Positions 45,213-54,674 of a stretch of 64,000 bases of DNA are shown here, piece by piece; the stretch's first letter is position 1; the number at the start of each line of letters is the position of its first letter. This DNA is from SABI01 sp963677695 (GTDB taxonomy: Bacteria > Spirochaetota > Spirochaetia > Sphaerochaetales > Sphaerochaetaceae), in the NCBI GenBank assembly GCA_963677695.2, contig CAXXUJ010000001.1, positions 992,001 through 1,056,000 of the forward strand, read 5' to 3'. Under the pieces are notes generated by a model. The model worked only from the letters and a program-made list of their open reading frames with translations. It was not told the DNA's origin and ran no database searches. Made by a program: the position numbers and the translations under genes.

Positions 45213-45234
45213 AAAAGGCCGCCTTCCGGCGGCC
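45213..45234 (-). terminator. Rho-independent terminator of leuS
   Basis: On the minus strand GGCCGCC (45234-45228) pairs with GGCGGCC (45223-45217) around a four-base loop, followed by TTTT. It lies 20 bases after the leuS stop. The rest of the 45000-45210 gap shows nothing clear beyond the expected promoter of the EIIA-CBS gene. Confidence 0.85.
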
Positions 45235-45253
45235 CTTTGAGATGAGGTTGAAA

Positions 45254-47770
45254 TCACCCTTTCACTACTATGTTGACTATCTTGTCTGGAATGACGATTG
45301 TCTTCACTATCTGTTTGTTTTCCGTCATTTCCTTGATTCTGTCGATTTCCAGAGCTTCGGAAAGGAGGAGGTCCTTCGCCTTTCCCTTCGCTGAGTCGAA
45401 TCTCGCTCTCACCTTGCCGTTGACCTGAACGACGATCTCGACAGTGTCATCCACAGTGAGCTCAGGGATGTATGCCGGCCAGTCCTGCTTGGAGACAGAG
45501 GGTTCATGACCTGCCATGGCCCAGAGCTCCTCACTGAGGTGGGGAGTGTAGGGGGCGAGGATGAGGATGAACGGTTCCCAGACCTCTCTCGGAAGCGTAT
45601 CCTTTTTATAGAGTTCGTTGATGAATATCATCATCTGGGAGATGGCTGTGTTGAAATCGAGTGAGAGGGTATCTTCCCCAACCTTTTTAATCGTTTTATG
45701 GAGGAGCTTTATGATATCCTGATCAGCTGCTTCTTCACTGATTCCTTTCTGGGAAAGGCGCCATACCCTGTCTAAGAAACGGTAGACACCGGAAAGTCCT
45801 GAGGTTGACCACGGTTTTGAGACCTGGAGTGGACCCATGAACATTTCGTACATGCGCATCGAGTCTGCACCGAACTCATTGATGATCTCGTCTGGGTTGA
45901 TGACGTTTTTGAGTGATTTCGACATCTTCGCGATAACACGTTCAAGAGGTTCTCCGGTTCCCTTTTCAACCCAGGTATCGGTTCCTGTCTCTTCGGCCAG
46001 TTCTGTTGAAACAAGAGTCTTGTCCTTTCTCTGGAAGGCAAAGGAGGTGATCATTCCCTGGTTTACCAGGCGCTGGAAGGGTTCTTTTGTCTCAACGATT
46101 CCGAGATCGTAGAGCACCTTGTGCCAGAAACGGGCATAAAGGAGGTGAAGTACCGCGTGCTCGGCTCCGCCGACATAAAGGTCAACGGGCATCCAGTATT
46201 CCATTGCGTTCTGAGAAGCGAGGGCTTCAGTGTTTTTGGGGTCGAGGTATCTGAGGAAGTACCAGCAGGAACCTGCCCACTGGGGCATGGTGTTTGTTTC
46301 CCTGTGTGCCTTGCCTCCGCAGACGGGGCAGGTGGTTTCTACCCAGCTGTCGATCGTTGAGAGTGGTGATTCTCCTGTGCCCGAGGGGGCGTAGGATTCA
46401 ACTTCAGGGAGAGTGAGAGGAAGGTCCTCCTCCTTGAGAGGAACGATACCGCAGCTGTCGCAGTGGACGAGAGGGATAGGTTCGCCCCAGTAGCGCTGGC
46501 GGCTGAAGACCCAGTCTCTCAGCTTGTAGCTGATGGTGGGTTCCCCGATATTTTCTTTGGTGAGGTATGCATTCATTGCATCGATAGCCTCTTCCTTGCC
46601 GAGTCCGTCAAGGAAACCGCTGTTGATGTGTTTTCCGTCACCTGTGAAAGCTGATTCGCTCACGCCCTGGGCGCTCTCGAGTACTTCAATGATGGGGAGG
46701 TCGAACTTGACGGCGAATTCCCAGTCACGCTGGTCATGGGCAGGGACTGCCATGATGGCACCGGTACCGTAGGAGGCAAGTACATAGTCGGCGATCCAGA
46801 TAGGGATCTTCTTCCCGTTGAGCGGGTTGATCGCATAGCTGCCGCTGAATACGCCGCTCTTGTCCTTTGCAAGGTCGGTTCTTTCCAGATCCGACTTCTG
46901 CGCAGCCTGAGTGACATAGGTATGCACTGCATCGCTCTGTTCAGGAGTGGTGAGGGAATCTACGAACGCGTGTTCGGGAGAAATGACCATGTAGGTTGCA
47001 CCGAAGAGGGTGTCGCATCGGGTGGTGAAGACTTCAAGGACATCCTCGGAGTTCTCAATCGGGAAGCGCACGGAAGCACCGTGGCTCTTGCCGATCCAGT
47101 TTCTCTGCATCGCCTTAATCGATTCAGACCAGTCAAGCTCTTCCAGGTCCTCAAGCAGCCTGTCGGCATACTCGGTGATCTTCAGAATCCACTGTCTGAT
47201 ATTCTTTCTGGTAACGATCGTGCTGCATCGTTCACACTTTCCGTCTTTCACCTCTTCATTGGCCAGACCTGTGTGACAGGATGGGCACCAGTTGATCGGG
47301 GTTTCCGATTCGTAGGCAAGACCCTTCTCGTAGAGCTTGAGGAAGATCCACTGTGTCCAGCGGTAATATTCACTTGTGTGTGTGGAAATCTCTCTCGACC
47401 AGTCATAACTGAAACCGAGACGCTTGATCTGCTTGCGGAAATTCTCGATATTCGCTTCTGTGGTCACCTTCGGATGGGTCCCTGTTTTGATCGCGTAGTT
47501 CTCTGCCGGGAGACCGAAGGAATCGAATCCCATAGGGTGGAGAACGTTGTATCCGTTCATCCGCTGGAAGCGGCAGTAAATGTCTGTTGCCGTATACCCT
47601 TCGGGGTGTCCTACATGGAGTCCCGCACCTGACGGATAGGGGAACATATCGAGGACGTACAGTCTTTTATCTTCAGGAAATGAAGTGTCTTCCGTGACTC
47701 GGAACGACTCGTTTTCTTCCCAGTATTTCTGCCATTTCAGTTCAATTGTTTCAAAAGGATAGCTGCTCAT
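45254..47770 (-). CDS. leuS: Leucyl-tRNA synthetase
   Basis: LeuS charges tRNA-Leu. The 838-residue protein has the class I signatures: the HIGH-like motif GAGLHVGHPEGYTATD near residue 50 and KMSKS in VIAKMSKSLKNVINPDE near residue 624. Zinc-ribbon cysteines (WCPSCHTGLA, CERCS; CPVCGG) and the CP1 editing domain (AIMAVPAHDQRDWEFA) are present. The ATG starts at the normal domain boundary (SSYPFETIELKWQKYWEE). It is a single gene with its own terminator. Confidence 0.98.
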   Translation of the reverse strand: MSSYPFETIELKWQKYWEENESFRVTEDTSFPEDKRLYVLDMFPYPSGAGLHVGHPEGYTATDIYCRFQRMNGYNVLHPMGFDSFGLPAENYAIKTGTHPKVTTEANIENFRKQIKRLGFSYDWSREISTHTSEYYRWTQWIFLKLYEKGLAYESETPINWCPSCHTGLANEEVKDGKCERCSTIVTRKNIRQWILKITEYADRLLEDLEELDWSESIKAMQRNWIGKSHGASVRFPIENSEDVLEVFTTRCDTLFGATYMVISPEHAFVDSLTTPEQSDAVHTYVTQAAQKSDLERTDLAKDKSGVFSGSYAINPLNGKKIPIWIADYVLASYGTGAIMAVPAHDQRDWEFAVKFDLPIIEVLESAQGVSESAFTGDGKHINSGFLDGLGKEEAIDAMNAYLTKENIGEPTISYKLRDWVFSRQRYWGEPIPLVHCDSCGIVPLKEEDLPLTLPEVESYAPSGTGESPLSTIDSWVETTCPVCGGKAHRETNTMPQWAGSCWYFLRYLDPKNTEALASQNAMEYWMPVDLYVGGAEHAVLHLLYARFWHKVLYDLGIVETKEPFQRLVNQGMITSFAFQRKDKTLVSTELAEETGTDTWVEKGTGEPLERVIAKMSKSLKNVINPDEIINEFGADSMRMYEMFMGPLQVSKPWSTSGLSGVYRFLDRVWRLSQKGISEEAADQDIIKLLHKTIKKVGEDTLSLDFNTAISQMMIFINELYKKDTLPREVWEPFILILAPYTPHLSEELWAMAGHEPSVSKQDWPAYIPELTVDDTVEIVVQVNGKVRARFDSAKGKAKDLLLSEALEIDRIKEMTENKQIVKTIVIPDKIVNIVVKG

Positions 47771-47818
47771 GCGCGAATCATACCCTTGAGTGCCAAGGGT
47801 GTCAATAAAGATAGGACG

Positions 47819-49075
47819 CTACATCTCTTCTTCACCATCTTCGAGGACGAGACGGACCCGTTCGATCCTGTTCTTGTTCATCTGGACGATTACGTACTTG
47901 CCGTAATCGACACCGAGAATCTCCCCTGTCACAGGGATTGTTCCCATCGTCTCGATCAGATAGGCAGCCAGCGTCTTGTTCAGCTCCTGCTGGTTATCGA
48001 GATGAAGATCGAGTTCATCGCTGATCTCCTGAAGAGAGGTGTCTGCCATGATAAGGAAGGTTTTTTCATCAACCTTCTGTATTCTCAGAATATGTCCTGT
48101 CTCGTGTTCGTCGTAGATCTCTCCGAAGAGCTGCTCCACGATATCTTCGAGGGTCACGACACCCGAGAGTCCGCCGTACTCGTCTAGAACGATGGCGATC
48201 TGCTGCTTGTTCTGCTGGAACTGGAACAGCATGTCATCAACCTTGCGGTTTTCCGGAACGAAGACAGGTTCTATCATGAAATCCTTCAGGCAGCTCTCAT
48301 CATTTCCCTCTACCTGAGCAAGGAGGAGATCTCTGATGAGAACCACTCCCACGATATCTTCAGGGGATTCTCTGTACACTGGTATGCGTGAGAACTTGCT
48401 GTTCACTATGGAAGAGAATGCTTCCTTGAGTGTGATCGTCTCGGAGAGAGTGAAGAGGTCGGTCCTGTGGGTCATGACCGATTTGACCGGCGCTTCACTG
48501 AAGTGAAGGACTCTCTGTACCAGAGATGTTTCATACTCATCCACAACCCCTTCATGTTCAGCGACATCAACCACATGCATAAGAGCGTCGAGAGACATTG
48601 ACCCCTCTTTTTCCTTGTCGAAGAGGCGTGTGATCGCATTGCTTACCCATCTGATCACCGTGATCAGGGGGTGAAGGAGAACGGACATCCCCTTGATGAT
48701 GACTGAAGAGGAGCGGGCGAATACGATGTTATGGGTGATGGCAAGCTGTTTCGGGACGATTTCCCCGAAAATGAGGATGAGAAGGGTGAGAATTCCTGTT
48801 CCGTAGCTGATTGCATAGTTTCCCCACAGGTCAAGGACAAAGGTCGTGGTCAATGCCGATGCGCTTAGGTTCACAATATTGTTCCCGATCAGTATGGTCG
48901 TGAGAAGGATATCGGGTTTTTTTGCAAGTTTCGAAGCGAGATGGCTTGTCTTGCGGTGGTCTGTTTCCAGAGCGCGTATCTGAAGAAAGCTGAGTGAGGT
49001 GAATGCTGTTTCTGAAGAACTGAAGAACGCTGATAGTAAAATCAGGACGATAATGACGGTGAGGTGGAGGATCAT
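47819..49075 (-). CDS. CNNM/CorC (hemolysin C-like) CBS-domain membrane protein
   Basis: A 418-residue protein with three to four N-terminal helices of the DUF21/CNNM domain (ILLSAFFSSSETAFTSLS and LLTTILIGNNIVNLSASAL are typical), a CBS pair (about 200-320, with VMTHRTDLFTLSE and YGGLSGVVTLEDIVEQLFG) and a C-terminal CorC_HlyC domain (about 335-415). Relatives export or regulate magnesium and other divalent cations. It is located 48 bases upstream of the leuS region on the same strand and could be cotranscribed with it. Confidence 0.9.
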   Translation of the reverse strand: MILHLTVIIVLILLSAFFSSSETAFTSLSFLQIRALETDHRKTSHLASKLAKKPDILLTTILIGNNIVNLSASALTTTFVLDLWGNYAISYGTGILTLLILIFGEIVPKQLAITHNIVFARSSSVIIKGMSVLLHPLITVIRWVSNAITRLFDKEKEGSMSLDALMHVVDVAEHEGVVDEYETSLVQRVLHFSEAPVKSVMTHRTDLFTLSETITLKEAFSSIVNSKFSRIPVYRESPEDIVGVVLIRDLLLAQVEGNDESCLKDFMIEPVFVPENRKVDDMLFQFQQNKQQIAIVLDEYGGLSGVVTLEDIVEQLFGEIYDEHETGHILRIQKVDEKTFLIMADTSLQEISDELDLHLDNQQELNKTLAAYLIETMGTIPVTGEILGVDYGKYVIVQMNKNRIERVRLVLEDGEEEM

Positions 49076-49200
49076 CTAGGCCTCCGATGCGTGTGTGTAT
49101 ACGATAACGGGTCTTCCATAAAGGCTACTATATACAGAGTCTCGATGAAATATCAAGTTGTGATTGATTCAAATTCATGAAATAAAAGCAGATGGGGTGT

Positions 49201-50562
49201 TCAGATGAAGCGGGAAAGGAGTGCCATGACAGCGCTGAGGATAATTGTCATAGTGAGGGTGAAGAGTCCGTGACGCTTTGTGCTGATATGCCAGGAAGGT
49301 TGTTCCGTCATCGCTCCTATTACAATATTTGTTGCGGAAAAAGGTGAAAGGAGTGTTCCCAGGACCCATCCCGACAAAAGAACAGTGCCGAACATAAGGG
49401 GTGTGAAGCCCAGGGCTTCAGGAGGGATCGAGACGGCGATAGCTGATCCTGCAACGATCGGATGCATGCCCATATGGACGGTGATAAAGAAGATTGAAAG
49501 GAGGCCGAGAATGATGAAAAAAGGGTGACCGCCCGCTGTTTCAGGAAGAATTCGCGAGATGAGAGACTCCACTCCTGCCAGCTGGAGTGACTTGCCGAGG
49601 AATCCGGCGCAGGTGAGGAGTACCAGTTAGTTCTTTACATTGAGTATCCTTACATCATGGTACTGCTTCATCCCTTCTCCGTATCCCTTCCACTGTGTAA
49701 GAAGCGCTGCAGCAGCCAGGGGATAGATCAACGCAATCAGGGGAATCGCAGCTGAAATTGTGATATTCATGACCGAGGTCGCCACGAGAATAAGAATGAT
49801 CGGAGCGAGGGTGAGGGAGATGGTCATGATCACTCCCTTCCAATGCACGATGACTTCCGTATTTCTCTCGATCCTGTGTGCCCCGCTTCGTTTGAGCGAG
49901 TGATATATCCAGAGCATGCTGCCGGTGAAGAAAATTCCGGTAAGGATCAGCCCGTTCGGAACGAAACGTACCCAGGGTATTGAAAGTGTGTAGGTGAGAA
50001 CGACGATGGCCGACCATGCCGGTGACCAGAAGCCTCCTGAAAGCTGTGCGTGAATGATGCTTGAGATGAATTCCCTGTCGGCCCCGTAGAGTTTTGAGTT
50101 TTCATAGAGAAGATTGAACATGAGGGGAACGACTCCGATCAGAATGACGACGCCGAACAGGTGGGTGAAAACCCAGGTGATACCGCAGAATACCCATGGA
50201 GAGGATACATACCTCTGTATGAAGGTTCTCAGGTCCTCATGATAATTCGAAAAGGTAAGGGGGATGCTGAGCATCGGTACTGTTATGAAGATGGCAGCAA
50301 CAGCGCCGTTCTGGGAAAAAGCGGTGAGCCAGTTCTCTATCGGCACTCCTGTCGTGATAAGAAGCAGCAGGGCTGCTGCTGTGATGGTGATCGATATGAT
50401 GAGGTTCGTTCTGCGAAGAGAGGGGAATGTGATGAGAATGGTGAACAGAAGGGCTATCTGTGAAGCAAGGGATGAAAGGGCCGAACCTGTGAGGAGGTGC
50501 ATTCCATAGAGAATGACATAGAGGAGCATGCTGTATCTTCGAATTGCGTCGTATAGATGCAT
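49201..50562 (-). pseudogene. Membrane transporter gene interrupted by an in-frame TAA
   Basis: From the ATG at 50562 the frame encodes about 311 residues, stops at TAA (49629-49627, after ILNVKN), then continues in the same frame for about 142 codons with LVLLTCAGFLGKSLQL and several further membrane helices to a normal stop at 49201. No base is gained or lost; a single nonsense change explains it. The whole looks like one transporter of about 450 residues, perhaps of the ion transporter superfamily, with SATNIVIGAM near the end. An upstream frame extends to 50682. A sequencing error or stop readthrough is possible. Confidence 0.72.
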
Positions 50563-50957
50563 AGCTGATTTCCTTTTCCTCTCCTCTGATTCTTTGACAC
50601 CCGGTAATGGTGAATGATAGGTGATGCATTTTTCAATGTCAATTGAGCCGTTTTTTTCTCCATTCATGCTTTTTCTTGTCACAAGATATGTCAGAAGAAT
50701 TGTTTACAGGTATATATTGTTGTGTTGTTTTGCAAGAATATTAGCATAAAATTCTCACATTTCTTAAAAATATACGTATAAAGTTATGTGAAAATGTTGT
50801 AAAAACAATGGTAAATGTTTAATTTGTAGCAAATTACATCACATTCCTGTGAGTATATTCTCATATTAATCTATTTTAATAAATCTCTTGACATATGTGT
50901 ATGTCAGGGGTAGTATTGTTATATAACCCGTGGGGTGATTCCCGGAAGGAGGGCGTT
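50563..50957. other. AT-rich divergent intergenic region
   Basis: A 395-bp gap between divergent genes, strongly AT-rich from 50700 to 50890. It holds the promoter of the secreted protein gene at 50888-50916. An upstream extension of the minus-strand frame (to 50682) overlaps its left part. Copies of TATGTCA occur here and in the other AT-rich gaps further right. I see no other gene. Confidence 0.5.
50888..50916 (+). promoter_or_regulatory. Promoter with overlapping inverted repeat, secreted protein gene
   Basis: TTGACA (50888-50893) and TAGTAT (50911-50916) are 17 bp apart. Within the spacer region lies the inverted repeat TGACATA-tgtg-TATGTCA (50889-50906), which covers most of the -35 box and could be an operator. 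Confidence 0.65.
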
Positions 50958-51572
50958 ATGAAGAAGATATTGATTATTATTATCGTGATACTGACGGCTT
51001 TCTCTCTTTCTGCCAAGAAGGAAGAAGGCGGAACAGAGACAACACTGACTCTGACTGCCAGTCAGAGCGGAAAGCTCTATCACGGGTTCACGAATGCTGA
51101 TAACAGTTCAGCGGAGGCGATCCGAGCTGATCTATCCGGAGCAGGCAGCGGGTCCATCTCTATTTCAGGACTTGATCTCGAAAGTAATGACCCTCAGGAA
51201 GTGGGTTTCTACAACCTCTATACCACCGGAGGCGATCAGGCTACGATAACGTTCTCGGTCAGTCCTCTCCATATGGAGATAGACGACACCGATTACTATG
51301 TACCCTACGTTCTCTCCTTTGAAACTTCTGAAGGGAATCAGGCTGCAGTCGATGGGGATATCGGAACTGATGCACCAGCGTTTGTTTCCACTTCAGCCCC
51401 GTCAGCTGTGACAGGTTCAGTGCTCACTACGAGTGGGACCGGTCTGAGATGGTTGACTCTCGCCCTCACTGCTACAGTGGACGGGACAGGAAATGTGAGT
51501 TTCGGTCTTCCTCAGACGACCGAGGATAATTATTATGTAGGTACGGTTGTTGCAGGAGTTGCAGCACCGTAG
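50958..51572 (+). CDS. Small secreted beta-rich protein (family A, member 1)
   Basis: A 204-residue exported protein: MKKILIIIIVILTAFSLSAKK is a signal peptide, and the mature part is rich in Ser, Thr and Gly with alternating beta pattern. The stretch VGFYNLYTTGGDQATITFSVSPL followed by DYYVPYVLSF resembles the corresponding part of the proteins at 60317 and 61136 (VGxW, then beta strand, then Y-x-IPYxLS), so I place the three in one divergent family. No known domain is recognised; a pilin- or coat-like beta sandwich is a guess. AAGGAGGG sits before the ATG at 50958. A strong terminator follows. Confidence 0.65.
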   Translation: MKKILIIIIVILTAFSLSAKKEEGGTETTLTLTASQSGKLYHGFTNADNSSAEAIRADLSGAGSGSISISGLDLESNDPQEVGFYNLYTTGGDQATITFSVSPLHMEIDDTDYYVPYVLSFETSEGNQAAVDGDIGTDAPAFVSTSAPSAVTGSVLTTSGTGLRWLTLALTATVDGTGNVSFGLPQTTEDNYYVGTVVAGVAAP

Positions 51573-51613
51573 GGTTTGTAAGGCTTCTATTTTTCTCCAA
51601 TACGTTATGCAGG

Positions 51614-51637
51614 ACACCCGCTCGAATGAGCGGGTGT
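51614..51637 (+). terminator. Rho-independent terminator after the secreted protein gene
   Basis: Perfect 10-bp stem ACACCCGCTC/GAGCGGGTGT with a GAAT loop, then TGTCTTT. The following 51660-51860 is AT-rich, contains TGTCATATATCATGACA (imperfect palindrome), and must hold the promoter of the next gene. Confidence 0.85.
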
Positions 51638-51862
51638 TGTCTTTCCCCGACCTAAAGTAGTACAGTATGTCATACATCTGTCACAGACGTATGTTTTTCT
51701 GCTTTGTGTCATATATCATGACAACATTTTTTTCAAATTGCTGTAACATATATATAAAGTGTGATAGAATTTCCCACGATGTTTAGGTATAGACCAATTG
51801 TTTATTGTGTAGAAGAATAATACTCGATTATCAGGTTGTGCTATTGTGTCTAGGTCAGGTGA

Positions 51863-54337
51863 ATGTTAATTACGAGTGCAGTATATGCTCTGGCAGGTCT
51901 TTCCTTTTTAATCATGGGACTTGAGACCTTTCGGTCGGAGCGGAGACAGAAAGCCAATATCCTCTTTTTTCTGAGCTGCGGTTCTCTTGCCCTCTGGTCG
52001 GGACTTGTTGCCGGAGTCATGCTGTCCGAGACGGTGGAACGGGCATTGGCGTACCGTCAGTTCGCCGTGCTGTTCTGGAGTTTCGCCTACAGCTTCTACC
52101 TTCATTTTATTATTGTTCTCACGATGAGTGACGGTCGGTCAGGGCGGAATGTCAGCGTTATCAGGACCATTTTGAAAACAGCAGTGATTTACACCCCTTC
52201 AGTCTTTTCCATTTATCTCTATTATTTCAAGGAACCTTCGACTCTTGAGGAAATGGTGAAAATTCCTCTCGGCTGGGCATATCTCAATCTCCCGAGAAAT
52301 CTTCTGTGGGACAACTACTTCCTTGTATTCTATCTGGTTTACATCATTGCAAGCATATTCGCACTCATGTTCTGGAAAAGGCGATCCACTTTCCAGAGAG
52401 TGAAGAAAATGGTGAATGTCATTGTCTGGTCCACCGTAGGAGCTCTGGTGGTCGGCACAATTACCGACTTTCTGCTGCCGCTCACCTCTGAAAATCCACT
52501 GCCCCCCCTTGGTGTTCTTGTCTCTCTGATTCCTATCATAGGAGTGAGGGTTGCCATAACAAAATATAAGATACTTCAGCTCAATCCATTCGGTATGGTA
52601 AAAGATATTCTCCGTAACATGAAGGAAGGGCTGGTGCTTGTCAATCTGAACTCTATAATAACCGAAGTGAACCCTGAGGCGGAAAAACTCCTCGGGTACA
52701 AGGAAAATGAACTGAAGGGAGTTCCTGTCTCTGAAATTGTTCAGGTCTCAACTATCTCCCAGTCGATTTCTGCAGATGACTCGAGTGAGCATGAGATGAT
52801 CACGAAAAGTGGTGAGCTTCTCCCTGTCATGCTCACAAGCGAAACTCTTCAAGATCCCTGGGGAGATCCGGTGGGCACTATGATGCTCTTTAGGGATGTG
52901 ACGGCCTTTAGAAATATTCACCAGGAGCTGAAAAAGTCTCATGACCTGCTTGAAAAGCGTGTTCTTGAGAGAACCTCACGGCTTGCCGATATCAACCAGA
53001 ACCTTGAAAGCGAGATTGTGAAGAGAATTCAGATGGAAGAGAAGATCAGATCCCTTTCTTCCAAAGATCAGCTGACAGGATTGGGAAACCGGAGAGTGTT
53101 CATCGAGTGGCTGGAAAAGGAGCTGTTCGAAACGAGAAATTCACGTGACAAGCTCGCAGTCTACTGCATAAACATAGATGCCTTCAGTATGGTGAATAAC
53201 ACCTTCGGTCACCTCCAGGGAGATGTTCTCCTTAAGAAGATCGCTGAGATGATGAAAGCTATCCTGGGCAGCTATGCGTACATCGCAAGGAGTGAGGGTG
53301 ATGATTTCCTTGTTCTCAGAAGGATCTCGGACGAGGCAGAATCTCTCTTTGCCGATGTAGATCTCATCCGTTCAGTGTTCAAGGACCCGTTCATTCTGAG
53401 CGGCAGAGAGATAACCATCACTGCCACCATCGGTATCAGCATTGCTCCCGATGATGCCCAGACCTCTGATTCTCTTATCAAGAATGCAGAAATCGCAATG
53501 GCTGTGGCAAGGAAAGAGGGGCATGATCAGTACGAGTTCTTCAAACCCGAACTGAAAAATTCGGTGAATGAAGAGATGCAACTCTCCAATGACCTTTACC
53601 AGGCTGTGGAGAAGGAAGAGTTTGAACTCTATTTCCAGCCTCAGATTGATCCTCTCACCGCCAGAATAAAGGGGATGGAAGCCCTGATCAGGTGGAATCA
53701 CCCGGCACTGGGAATCATTTCTCCCGGTGTGTTCATTCCTATTTCAGAGAGAACAACTCTGATTTTAAAAATAGGTGAATGGGTATTGAGAAAAGCGTGT
53801 CAGCAGCTTCGTGTATGGAGAGATCAGGGTTATACGAACCTTGTCATTGCCGTCAATGTCTCAATCAAGCAGCTGGCGAATGAGAGACTGTACAACCAGA
53901 TAGTGCAGGTACTTGAAGAAACGGGGATTCCCGCTTCCTCCCTCGAAATTGAACTGACCGAAAGTGTTCTTATCCAGAAAACGTCGGACGCGGTGGGGGA
54001 AATCAGCAGGATACGGAATCTTGGAGTTCAGATTGCCATTGATGATTTCGGGACAGTCTTCTCTTCTCTCAACTACCTGAAGATGCTCAGCCTGGACAGG
54101 CTGAAGATTGCACGGGAGTTTGTTGTCGGTATCGGAAACAGTCCTGTGGATGAAGCTATCATATCGTCAATGATCGTTCTGGGACGCAGTATGGACCTTG
54201 AGATCATTGGAGAAGGGGTTGAGACCAAGGAGCAGCTGGACTTCCTGATAGCCCGCTCCTGCGACACTATTCAGGGATATTACTACAGTCGTCCCATTCC
54301 TGTGGATGACATGACAGCCCTTCTTGAATCTCAGTAG
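51863..54337 (+). CDS. 7TM-PAS-GGDEF-EAL c-di-GMP signalling protein
   Basis: An 824-residue membrane protein. The N-terminus has seven helices (about 1-230), like the sensor half of 7TM histidine kinases. A PAS domain follows (about 240-350), then a coiled coil, a GGDEF domain (about 405-565) and an EAL domain (about 575-820). The GGDEF motif reads EGDDF, so cyclase activity is doubtful. The EAL domain keeps MEALIRW, IAVNVS, IELTES, AIDDFG, RLKIA, IIGEGVET and TIQGYY, the full catalytic set, although the Asp after LKI is Ala. A phosphodiesterase is expected. The last five codons and stop lie inside the left 28-bp direct repeat of the downstream cassette. Confidence 0.9.
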   Translation: MLITSAVYALAGLSFLIMGLETFRSERRQKANILFFLSCGSLALWSGLVAGVMLSETVERALAYRQFAVLFWSFAYSFYLHFIIVLTMSDGRSGRNVSVIRTILKTAVIYTPSVFSIYLYYFKEPSTLEEMVKIPLGWAYLNLPRNLLWDNYFLVFYLVYIIASIFALMFWKRRSTFQRVKKMVNVIVWSTVGALVVGTITDFLLPLTSENPLPPLGVLVSLIPIIGVRVAITKYKILQLNPFGMVKDILRNMKEGLVLVNLNSIITEVNPEAEKLLGYKENELKGVPVSEIVQVSTISQSISADDSSEHEMITKSGELLPVMLTSETLQDPWGDPVGTMMLFRDVTAFRNIHQELKKSHDLLEKRVLERTSRLADINQNLESEIVKRIQMEEKIRSLSSKDQLTGLGNRRVFIEWLEKELFETRNSRDKLAVYCINIDAFSMVNNTFGHLQGDVLLKKIAEMMKAILGSYAYIARSEGDDFLVLRRISDEAESLFADVDLIRSVFKDPFILSGREITITATIGISIAPDDAQTSDSLIKNAEIAMAVARKEGHDQYEFFKPELKNSVNEEMQLSNDLYQAVEKEEFELYFQPQIDPLTARIKGMEALIRWNHPALGIISPGVFIPISERTTLILKIGEWVLRKACQQLRVWRDQGYTNLVIAVNVSIKQLANERLYNQIVQVLEETGIPASSLEIELTESVLIQKTSDAVGEISRIRNLGVQIAIDDFGTVFSSLNYLKMLSLDRLKIAREFVVGIGNSPVDEAIISSMIVLGRSMDLEIIGEGVETKEQLDFLIARSCDTIQGYYYSRPIPVDDMTALLESQ

Positions 54338-54350
54338 GGAAGCGAAATCT
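54323..54350 (+). repeat. 28-bp direct repeat, left copy (att-like)
   Basis: Starts CTTGAATCTCAG and ends GCGAAATCT; identical over 28 bases to 56405-56432. This copy contains the last codons and stop of the EAL gene, so the gene end is preserved, as expected for integration at a gene's 3' end. Confidence 0.9.
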
Positions 54351-54590
54351 TGCTCCCCGCATTTCACTTTCCGGGTGGACGATGGAATGTTCCAGCTGTC
54401 CCCCCCCTATCCTGACTCTATATTCCCAGCTGTTTCTCTCAACATGAAGTCAACGCAGAATGATGTCTGATCACGCTCCATAGGTCCTTAGTTGAGTGAC
54501 CTAGTGGTGTGGAGCTTTGCGAGAATCTCCCGACAACGATATTGAATCAAGCGAATATATAAGAAAGTCTCAATTTAGAATATGACTTAT

Positions 54591-54612
54591 AACACATAGT
54601 AAAATATGTGTT
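54591..54612. promoter_or_regulatory. Inverted repeat upstream of XRE-ImmA gene, likely operator
   Basis: AACACATA (54591-54598) and TATGTGTT (54605-54612) are perfect 8-bp arms around GTAAAA. It lies 60 bases before the XRE start, where an autoregulatory HTH protein would bind. Confidence 0.6.
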
Positions 54613-54634
54613 AAATAAAATTTTGTATAAACAA

Positions 54635-54674
54635 ATAGTATGATATATTGTAAGTATAAGGAAGTACATACTAT
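54635..54674 (+). promoter_or_regulatory. Inverted repeat spanning the ribosome binding site of XRE-ImmA
   Basis: ATAGTATG (54635-54642) is the reverse complement of CATACTAT (54667-54674), which includes the start of the ATG. In RNA the arms could fold and hide the AAGGA ribosome binding site (54658-54662); in DNA they could be a second operator. Confidence 0.45.

Noticed and set aside
46736..47632. A 298-codon open frame opposite leuS
   Set aside because: Entirely within a clearly functional leuS with full signatures; no independent coding evidence.
49573..49630. Frameshift in the transporter gene
   Set aside because: The two parts are in the same frame (54 bases apart), so the break is a nonsense codon, not an insertion or deletion.
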